The translations under genes and the position numbers were made by a program. Below the pieces are notes generated by a model, which did no database searches, was not told the DNA's origin, and saw nothing but the letters and a program-made list of their open reading frames with translations. Of a DNA stretch of 64,000 nt, positions 58,084-64,000 are shown one piece after another. This stretch comes from DASYXZ01 sp035308965 (GTDB taxonomy: Bacteria > Acidobacteriota > Terriglobia > UBA7540). Position 1 is the first letter of the stretch, and each line of letters begins with the position of its first letter. The DNA lies in assembly GCA_035308965.1 (NCBI GenBank), contig DATGFN010000011.1, positions 151,863 through 215,862 on the forward strand, written 5' to 3'.

Positions 58084-59676
58084 ATGGGTGGAGCTGGAGA
58101 ACCTCTGCAATCTAGACCGGCGAGGCGATCGCTTTTCATTTGGATTGGTGGGATCTCTTTATTCATTGCGGTCGTTCTCGCGGCTTTGATTGCCTTCGAG
58201 ATGCATTATGCCGAACCGATCCTGCGCGCAAGGGTGATCGAGACTCTCTCTGCGCGTTTCCAAAGCCGGGTCACTCTGGCTGCATTCCATGTTTCCGTGG
58301 GGCGGGAGCTGGAAGTATCCGGCAACGGACTTAATATCTTCGGGAAAACCGATTTGAACATTCATGAGCCCGGAATTCAGCCCCTTTTGAGTATTCAAGA
58401 GTTCCGATTTCACGCCGGATTCTTCAACTTTTTACATACCCCGATGCGCGTTCACATGGTTTATCTGAAAGGTCTACAGTTAAATATTCCCCCCAAAGAA
58501 CAGGTGCAAGACTCCAAGACTATGAGAACGGAAATGGGCAAGGCCAAGATTTATGTCGATCAGTTTGTCTGCGAGCAGGCTCAGCTCGTGATCAATACTT
58601 TGCAACCGGATAAACTCCCGCTGCAATTCGATATTGGAAGCCTGATCATGAAGGATCTCGGGCCGGATAAACCCTTCCGTTTTGATGCCAATCTCCTCAA
58701 TCCCAAACCAGTGGGCGATATCCATTCGACCGGACTCTTCGGCCCTTGGCGGGCTGATGCTCCTCGCGATATGCCGGTACAGGGCACGTATTCGTTCACA
58801 AACGCGGACCTCTCAAGCATCAATGGTATAGGCGGAATCCTTTCTTCCACCGGCAATTATCAAGGGGCCCTGGGCCGTATCATCGTCGATGGAGAGACCG
58901 ACACACCCGACTTTCGGGTCTCGGTCAGCGGCCATCCCGTACCGTTACACACTGATTTCCACGCCATCGTGGATGGGACCAGCGGAGATACCTACCTGCA
59001 ACCCATAAGGGCAAAAATTCTGAATTCTTCCCTAATCGCCACGGGCTATGCGGAACGCGTGAAGGCGCCGGACGGTCACCGGGTGTATCTCGAGTTAAAA
59101 ATCGAGGACTCGAAAATTGAGGATTTGCTGAGGATGGCGATTCGGACAGAGCCTCCCGTGATGACAGGTCACATGCGATTGTCGACTATTTTTGACCTAC
59201 GGCCGGGGACGGCAGCCGTTCCAGATCGTCTCAGGCTGGCGGGAAATTTCGAGATTTCAAAGGCCCATTTTACAAATGACAAAATACAGGCCAAGGTGAA
59301 TGAATTGAGCATGCGCGGCCAGGGGAAACCCAAGCAGGCCAAAATGGACCTCCCAGAGGATATTCCATCAATCATGAAGGGCAAATTTCGTTTGGACGCC
59401 GGCACTTTCTGGTTCTCGCAACTTCAATTCTTCGTCCCAGGAACAGAAGTGGATTTGACTGGGAACTACAGCCTGGATGGCGAACTGTTCGATTTTCATG
59501 GGCGCGCGCGCATGGACGCAAAGCTCTCACAAATGGTAGGCGGCTGGAAATCAATCTTCTTGAAGCCGGTTGATCCTTTCTTTAGCAAGGACGGTGCGGG
59601 GACGGAAGTCCCAGTTAAAGTGATTGGTACAAAGTCTGCGCCCCAGTTTGGGTTGGATTTTCGGCACAAGAAATAG
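58084..59676 (+). CDS. AsmA-like membrane-anchored protein
   Basis: 530 residues. The N-terminal transmembrane helix (FIWIGGISLFIAVVLAALIAF) is followed by HYAEPILRARVIETLSARFQSRVTLAAFHVSVG, the typical opening of AsmA/TamB-like proteins that bridge the periplasm, and by long beta-rich repeats. The C-terminal AGTFWFSQLQFFVPGTEVDLTGNYSLDGELFDFHGRARM is the conserved AsmA C-terminal strand pattern. Members help lipid transport or outer-membrane biogenesis. The ATG has only AGGA nearby at short spacing; a stronger AGGAGG lies about 24 nt upstream. Divergent from treZ and convergent with the GH31 gene. Confidence 0.82.
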   Translation: MGGAGEPLQSRPARRSLFIWIGGISLFIAVVLAALIAFEMHYAEPILRARVIETLSARFQSRVTLAAFHVSVGRELEVSGNGLNIFGKTDLNIHEPGIQPLLSIQEFRFHAGFFNFLHTPMRVHMVYLKGLQLNIPPKEQVQDSKTMRTEMGKAKIYVDQFVCEQAQLVINTLQPDKLPLQFDIGSLIMKDLGPDKPFRFDANLLNPKPVGDIHSTGLFGPWRADAPRDMPVQGTYSFTNADLSSINGIGGILSSTGNYQGALGRIIVDGETDTPDFRVSVSGHPVPLHTDFHAIVDGTSGDTYLQPIRAKILNSSLIATGYAERVKAPDGHRVYLELKIEDSKIEDLLRMAIRTEPPVMTGHMRLSTIFDLRPGTAAVPDRLRLAGNFEISKAHFTNDKIQAKVNELSMRGQGKPKQAKMDLPEDIPSIMKGKFRLDAGTFWFSQLQFFVPGTEVDLTGNYSLDGELFDFHGRARMDAKLSQMVGGWKSIFLKPVDPFFSKDGAGTEVPVKVIGTKSAPQFGLDFRHKK

Positions 59677-59718
59677 AACGTGGAGATAACGATCATGATG
59701 CGGATATCGTGACTGGAA

Positions 59719-62454
59719 TCATTCCGGCGTCTGAGTTTCAATGATGTCCGCAATGTGGGCGAGGGCAACGTCAACCAGCCGATTGTATTCCTCAAGGCTC
59801 GGCCCCGGGTGATTCTTCGACTGCTTCATCCGGGCAAACGCGGGGGAGCTCGCCTTGCGATGCAGGGCGTCAATGATGCTGGCCAGGCCGGCAAGTTTCT
59901 CCGGCAGTGCGCTCACCTCAGTCCACGCTATCTCCGGATTATAACCAATGCGGTCTCCCGTCTGCATCGCGTCAATCAGGGGATCGGGCGACCAGCTGAC
60001 GGGCCAACCGGCGTTCAGGATATCGTATGTCTCACGCAGGCGAGTCATCTTACCCGGAAATCCATCGAGCATTGAGCGCGCGCGCGCCATCTCCGGCTTG
60101 ATCCTCACCTTAACCGTCACCCCTTGAGTCACGCTGAAGCTTTGGGTTGTGATTACAGTCGTCAACGAGTCGCCCTCGAAGTGCCATCCAGGTGCGCCCG
60201 CCTTCCTTGAGTACCCGAGGGATTCGCCGTTGGCGCTTACTGAGGAAGGCGGCCAGCTTCCCGGTAGGCGCAGTTCATAAGCCCGTTCTGTTCGCATCCC
60301 CGGGTAATGCCCCTCGGCGGGCTCGACCTTCAAGGTTAATTCGCTGCCGTCGCCGCTCAAAGCCGCGTCGATCTGTGTCCATGCGGCTTCGCCCTGCTGG
60401 TACCCCCTGGTGTCGCCCGCGTCTTCATAGAGGCGGTAACTTGACGCGCCGCCGTCCTGCAAAGGGGCGATAGTAAGGACGAGTGGGTCTACGGGTTTTT
60501 CGCCCGTGTAGCTCATCGCCGGCTGCATGGGAATGATGCTGCCCGTCTTCACGTACAAAGGAATCTGGCCGATTGAGAAGCAGCGATCAACAGTGACAGG
60601 GCCGTGGAAGCTCGCGCCGCTGTCCCATTCGATCCAATCACCCTCGGGCAGCCAAACTGAGATTTTCGCAAGTTGCGAATCCTTGGCCACAGGTTGTGTC
60701 ACAGGATGGACCAGGATGCTGTCTCCAAACAGGTACTCATTTCTCGCCTCATAGGCTTGGGGCGCTTCCGGCCAGTCGTAATAGAGTGGGCGCAGAAAAG
60801 CGAGTCCCGTGTCGTAGGTTTTTCTGGCCTCGGTGTAGATGTAGGGCTGAAGGGCATAGCGTCGTGCAAAACATCGGCGCATCAAGTCCGCAAAGGGTTC
60901 CGGATAGGCCCAGATACGGCGTTCCGCGCCCGGATTTTTCGTCGTATGGGTTCGCAAAATCGGGCTGAAAATCCCCCACTGGATCCAGCGCAAGTAAAGT
61001 TCGGGCTCAATGGCGCCGGGCATGTGCCCGCCGATGTCGTGGCTCCAATAGGCATACCCCACGTTGGCTGCCGTGGCAGTGAAATAAGGCTGGAAGGCGA
61101 GCGAATCCCAGACGGAAATGGTGTCGCCGGAAAACCCAATCTGGTAGCGATGATTTCCCAAGCCGCCCCAGCGGTGAAACAGCAGCGCACGCTTGCCTTC
61201 GCGCTCCTGATCGCTGAAGAACACATAATTCAGCCACCAGGTGGGATTGAGGTTGGGAACCTTGGTGGTCTGCTCCTGCTGCCAGTCGAGCCAGAAAAAG
61301 TCAATTCCCTGGCGCTCGAGCGGGTGAATCACGATGTCCATGAAGTTCTTGGCAAGCGTGTTGTCCGTGATGTCGAAGGGAACGTACTCCTTGGTTGCCG
61401 GATCAATTCCCATGGCGCCGGCCATCTGCGGGTATTGATCCTCCCAGGGCTGGACGCCGGAAGCAGGATGGATATTAACCGTGGCTTTGAGCCCCTGTTC
61501 GTGTACGTGGGCGAGAAACTCATCCGGGTTCGGAAAGAGCTGCCTGTTCCACGAATACCCCGTCCACCCGAGCTCATGGCCGGAAGCGTCAAGCTTACGG
61601 TTCCCCGTAACCTCGTTGAATGTGAGGTGCCAATCCATATCAATCACGAGCACGTCAAGAGGGACATGGTTCTGTTGGAATCCGGAAATCAGCTCCTTGA
61701 ATTCCCGGTCCGTGTATGACCAGTAGCGCGACCACCAGGCGCCAAAGGCAAACCGCGGGGGCAGGGGAACTCTTCCCGCAACCCGTGTGAAATCGTAGAG
61801 GGCGCGCTTGTAATCATGCCCGTAGCCGAAAAAGTACCAATCCTGGCGGTCGCCGGTCGGACGCGTCAGCACCCATGGCCAGGGACTTTGCGCGCCATCG
61901 GCGAAGGCGAAATTCACGGAGTCGAAGAGCTGCCGCGCGCTGTCGTCCACCACCGTCCAGCCCTCGCGTGAGATCAGACCCGTTTCGAGCTCCACGTTCG
62001 AGCCCTGGACTCTGTCGAGCGTACGGGTGGTGCCCAGCAGATTTCCCGTGTCCTCCATTCCGGGCTTCCACACCATCTCTTTTCCATTGAGGTCAAAAGT
62101 GATGGTGAGATTATTCGGGCTAAATCTGCCGTCCGAGTTTCCGTGGATGTAGCCTAGGGTCAGCGCGCTCGTCTTAATCATCGTCCGCCCAGCGTCAGGC
62201 GCTGTTTCGTGGATGAATTCAGGGACGGGAAGTTTTCGATTGAGAAAGACCAGGGAGGCGTGATTTTCGAATATGCCGTCAGCGGCCCACTCCAAGCGAA
62301 TGAGCTGCGGGGCCAGGATGGTGAAGCGCGCGTGCCCGACAGTCAAGATAGCCCGCGGATCGGCAACGGGATTGAAACTGCCGGAGAGGCTCGGAGCCGC
62401 GATGGCAGAGTGAGGGAGCCGCAACGCTCCTGATCTTACCACGAGCAGACCCAA
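59719..62454 (-). CDS. GH31 family alpha-glycosidase
   Basis: 911 residues from a TTG; no better start lies upstream before a stop, so the N terminus is uncertain and may begin further in. A beta-sandwich N-terminal domain is followed by the GH31 barrel with PPRFAFGAWWSRYWSYTDREF and VLVIDMDWHL, nucleophile Asp in DFFWLDWQQEQ, and acid/base Asp in IGFSGDTISVWDSLAFQPYFTATAANVGYAYWSHDIGGHMPG. The C-terminal part has DSILVHPVTQP and KTGSIIPMQPAM. Likely substrates are alpha-glucosides or alpha-xylosides. It is next to but not part of the glucan operon (an AsmA-like gene intervenes), so a shared role is only a possibility. Confidence 0.93.
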   Translation of the reverse strand: MGLLVVRSGALRLPHSAIAAPSLSGSFNPVADPRAILTVGHARFTILAPQLIRLEWAADGIFENHASLVFLNRKLPVPEFIHETAPDAGRTMIKTSALTLGYIHGNSDGRFSPNNLTITFDLNGKEMVWKPGMEDTGNLLGTTRTLDRVQGSNVELETGLISREGWTVVDDSARQLFDSVNFAFADGAQSPWPWVLTRPTGDRQDWYFFGYGHDYKRALYDFTRVAGRVPLPPRFAFGAWWSRYWSYTDREFKELISGFQQNHVPLDVLVIDMDWHLTFNEVTGNRKLDASGHELGWTGYSWNRQLFPNPDEFLAHVHEQGLKATVNIHPASGVQPWEDQYPQMAGAMGIDPATKEYVPFDITDNTLAKNFMDIVIHPLERQGIDFFWLDWQQEQTTKVPNLNPTWWLNYVFFSDQEREGKRALLFHRWGGLGNHRYQIGFSGDTISVWDSLAFQPYFTATAANVGYAYWSHDIGGHMPGAIEPELYLRWIQWGIFSPILRTHTTKNPGAERRIWAYPEPFADLMRRCFARRYALQPYIYTEARKTYDTGLAFLRPLYYDWPEAPQAYEARNEYLFGDSILVHPVTQPVAKDSQLAKISVWLPEGDWIEWDSGASFHGPVTVDRCFSIGQIPLYVKTGSIIPMQPAMSYTGEKPVDPLVLTIAPLQDGGASSYRLYEDAGDTRGYQQGEAAWTQIDAALSGDGSELTLKVEPAEGHYPGMRTERAYELRLPGSWPPSSVSANGESLGYSRKAGAPGWHFEGDSLTTVITTQSFSVTQGVTVKVRIKPEMARARSMLDGFPGKMTRLRETYDILNAGWPVSWSPDPLIDAMQTGDRIGYNPEIAWTEVSALPEKLAGLASIIDALHRKASSPAFARMKQSKNHPGPSLEEYNRLVDVALAHIADIIETQTPE

Positions 62455-62497
62455 ACAAATCGGGCTTCTGGGATGTTGGAAAGGGGGGAGTTTGAGA

Positions 62498-62544
62498 TAG
62501 AGGCAGTTTTACGCCGCAAGTTGACGAGGTAAAACTCGCCTCTA
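62498..62544. repeat. Imperfect inverted repeat
   Basis: TAGAGGCAGTTTTAC (62498-62512) pairs with GTAAAACTCGCCTCTA (62529-62544) with one extra base, around a 16-nt loop. It lies between the 3' end of the pseudogene and the 5' end of the GH31 gene, both on the minus strand. It could be a dispersed repeat or a hairpin ending the pseudogene transcript. Confidence 0.5.
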
Positions 62545-62555
62545 CCCAACCAACT

Positions 62556-63116
62556 TTAGAAATCCATTTCCATCACTTTTGTAATGGCTCCACAAACCTC
62601 GGTGGAATCGATTGCGCCCTCCAGGGCGACTCTGGCTCTGGACCGCTCAACTTCGGTGAGATGGTCGCACTTGACGACAAGCTCCGCGTCACCGTTAACT
62701 ACAAGATTTGCATTGTGACTCGTGAAAATCAATTGTCTCTTTTCTTTGGCGCGCAAGAGCCGCTCGACCACCTTGAACGGGTCCGAGTCGTCCAGGTCGT
62801 CCTCTGGCTGGTCAATAAGGTGAGGCTGCCCCCCTTGATTAAGTAATGCTGTTAAAAGGGCTGTGGCTTGTTGGCCGGCCGAGGCATTCTCGGATGGAAT
62901 ACATGTGTCTTCTGCGGCCTGGTATTCAAAGACGGGCACATCGGTGGGCGCGAGCAGACTCTATTCCAACATTTCTTCACGGCGACCGCAGTGGACGAAT
63001 TACGGCCTCCCCAATGAAGTGGCTCGTTCCTCCAGCCTCATAGCATTCGATTGTTAACCCGACCACACAGCCAAGTCATCAACATTTTCAGAGGACCAGC
63101 CGCGAGGCGTTGGCAT
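62556..63116 (-). pseudogene. Frameshifted remnant of an ATPase-like protein gene
   Basis: The intact 3' piece (62556-62939) encodes SAGQQATALLTALLNQGG, the Walker B-like HLIDQPEDDLDD and an H-loop-like FTSHNANLVVNGDAE, as at the C terminus of SMC/RecN-like ATPases. Reading upstream by switching frames restores continuous protein-like sequence: SLLAPTDVPVFEYQ after a TAG at 62961-62963, then EEMLE, a one-base frameshift near 62993, TSHFIGEAVIRPLRSP, a second one-base shift near 63053, and ENVDDLAVWSG after an ATG at 63116. Two frameshifts and a nonsense codon therefore separate pieces of one former product. The Walker A part is not found, so a larger 5' deletion is likely. Confidence 0.72.
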
Positions 63117-63178
63117 AGTTTCCGATTTACCCGCAATCCGGACTCGACTTCTGTGTTGATTAAATCTACTCTTTGCAT

Positions 63179-63757
63179 ATGGCCCGGACCAAGGAGTTTG
63201 ATCAAGACAAGGCGCTAAAGACAGCGGTCGATGTCTTCTGGCGGCTTGGATATGAACATACTTCCCTCGATACGCTCATGCGGGAGATGGGAATCTCCAA
63301 GCAAAGCCTCTATGACACATTTGGCGATAAGCGATCGCTCTACTTTCGGGCTATGACGCACTATCGTGACGAAACCAACGCACGGCTCCGCGACCTTTTT
63401 GCACGACAGAAGTCGGTCAAGAAGGGTTTTGCCGAGCTGCTTCTGGGTATGAGCCGCGAAAGCAAAGCGGACCATGAACGTGGATGCCTGTTGCTGAATA
63501 CGAACCTAAGCCGACCTATTAATGACGTACAAGTGGCGGAGTTCCTGCGCGACAACCAAAGGGCCGTCGAAAGTATCTTCACCAAAGCACTAAAAGATGC
63601 GAAGGCGCGCGGAGAGATCGGACGCGAGCAGAAACCTGTCGCTCTTGCCAAGTTTTTTGTGGCGACAATCCAGGGAATGCGGGCGCTTGGCCGGCTGAAT
63701 CATGACCGGAGGGAACTTGAACATATCGCCGCGGTTGCATTGACATCCCTGGACTGA
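63179..63757 (+). CDS. TetR/AcrR family transcriptional regulator
   Basis: 192 residues from the ATG at 63179. The N-terminal helix-turn-helix is classic: ALKTAVDVFWRLGYEHTSLDTLMREMGISKQSLYDTFGDKRSLYFRAM. The C-terminal ligand domain has ERGCLLLNTNL and ALAKFFVATIQGMRALGR, typical of the subgroup that controls efflux or detoxification genes. The gene that follows begins 191 bp downstream on the same strand behind a dyad-covered -10 box, its probable target. The ligand is unknown. Confidence 0.93.
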   Translation: MARTKEFDQDKALKTAVDVFWRLGYEHTSLDTLMREMGISKQSLYDTFGDKRSLYFRAMTHYRDETNARLRDLFARQKSVKKGFAELLLGMSRESKADHERGCLLLNTNLSRPINDVQVAEFLRDNQRAVESIFTKALKDAKARGEIGREQKPVALAKFFVATIQGMRALGRLNHDRRELEHIAAVALTSLD

Positions 63758-63859
63758 GGCTTTGGTCCGCCGCTCTTGGCCTCCCTGCCCGGAAAGAATC
63801 CGGCAATTCTTCGCGTTCGCGCCGAGCTATTGCCGCTCCACAACATTTCGGATCCCATA

Positions 63860-63877
63860 ATGGACCAGATGGTCTAT
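63860..63877 (+). promoter_or_regulatory. Probable TetR-type operator overlapping a -10 box
   Basis: ATGGACCAGATGGTCTAT is an 18-bp dyad with 14 of 18 positions symmetric (GACCA/TGGTC core). TATAAT at 63875-63880 overlaps its right edge. It lies about 70 bp upstream of the next start codon and 100 bp after the TetR gene, so the regulator encoded there is the natural ligand. Confidence 0.6.
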
Positions 63878-63948
63878 AATGTATCTAGACGGCGAAGTCC
63901 AGATTCGCGTCGATTCTCGAATTGAACCCAAACGCTTGCGGAGGAACT

Positions 63949-64000
63949 ATGCTTCGACGTTTTCTCGCCATCGCCCTTCTTGCCATCGTTGTAACGGTCA
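63949..64000 (+). CDS. Start of a membrane or exported protein, cut by the window end
   Basis: ATG with a GGAGG site 4 nt upstream. The 17 visible codons encode a basic then hydrophobic segment (MLRRFLAIALLAIVVTV), a signal peptide or anchor. Location after a TetR gene and its likely operator suggests an efflux component such as a periplasmic adaptor, but too little is visible to say. Confidence 0.6.
   Translation, partial: MLRRFLAIALLAIVVTV

Noticed and set aside
60673..61719. A 348-codon plus-strand frame opposite the GH31 gene
   Set aside because: No motif or start signal; the opposite strand carries the full set of GH31 catalytic motifs.
1..64000. CRISPR arrays, tRNA and rRNA genes, prophage or conjugative genes
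   Set aside because: No regularly spaced repeats, cloverleaf-like or rRNA-like sequence, integrase or structural phage protein was seen. The only mobile-element gene recognised is the RAYT.

Overview
The window reads as a chromosomal segment of a GC-rich, didermic, probably soil or sediment bacterium of the Acidobacteriota. This assignment is inferred from gene content: a TonB-dependent receptor with an N-terminal carboxypeptidase-regulatory domain (Oar-like), a CRTAC1/ASPIC-UnbV protein, sulfatase-like proteins fused to TPRs, an S53 peptidase, and a GlgE/TreS/TreYZ cluster. No rRNA, tRNA, phage, integron or CRISPR array was seen.

Layout. (1) 1-5.9 kb: the 3' part of a DAHP synthase gene (aroF), then a CstA-type carbon-starvation transporter with its small YbdD-like partner, an NHL beta-propeller protein, and a convergent secreted S53-type peptidase. 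(2) 6.4-17.3 kb, minus strand: a nine-gene respiratory cluster. In transcription order it encodes a DmsE/MtrA-type decaheme cytochrome, an MtrB/PioB-like outer-membrane barrel, a monoheme cytochrome c, a Rieske protein, a cytochrome b6-type subunit, a membrane-anchored nonaheme cytochrome, a small monoheme cytochrome, a CbcL-like nonaheme/cytochrome b fusion, and a NapC/NirT-like hexaheme quinol dehydrogenase. That is 36 predicted c-type haems plus b haems and one 2Fe-2S centre. It looks like a complete route from quinone pool to cell surface. GTGA-N6-TCAC palindromes of CRP/FNR type lie in front of both likely transcription units. (3) 17.9-22.1 kb: a tight three-gene operon of an MpaB/latex-clearing-type haem oxygenase, an NDH-2-like flavoprotein with a C-terminal cyclic-nucleotide-binding domain, and a nitroreductase-like protein.

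(4) 22.2-28.3 kb, minus: a translationally coupled trio of alkaline-phosphatase-superfamily enzymes (a lipoprotein, a soluble and a membrane-anchored form), followed by a small ribbon-helix-helix-like protein and a membrane protein. (5) 28.4-35.4 kb, plus: a TPR protein, a CRTAC1 protein, and a 1223-residue TonB-dependent receptor preceded by a textbook sigma-54 promoter with three upstream repeats. (6) 35.4-36.4 kb: a REP-associated tyrosine transposase (RAYT) with its REP palindromes, one pair lying inside its own reading frame. (7) 36.4-41.0 kb, minus: two sulfatase-like/TPR proteins carrying Thr instead of Cys/Ser at the nucleophile position, with a small proline-rich secreted protein between them.

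(8) 41.2-57.9 kb, minus: an alpha-glucan/trehalose operon: treZ, a GH57/DUF3536 protein, treY, glgE, glgB, a treS-maltokinase fusion, a GT-A glycosyltransferase-like protein, and a mechanosensitive-channel-like membrane protein. TreS-maltokinase can make maltose-1-phosphate from trehalose, GlgE and GlgB build branched glucan from it, and TreY/TreZ return the glucan to trehalose. The cycle is therefore closed within the cluster. (9) 58.1-64.0 kb: an AsmA-like protein, a GH31 glycosidase, a decayed ATPase-like pseudogene, a TetR regulator, and the first 17 codons of a membrane or secreted protein with a dyad over its -10 box.
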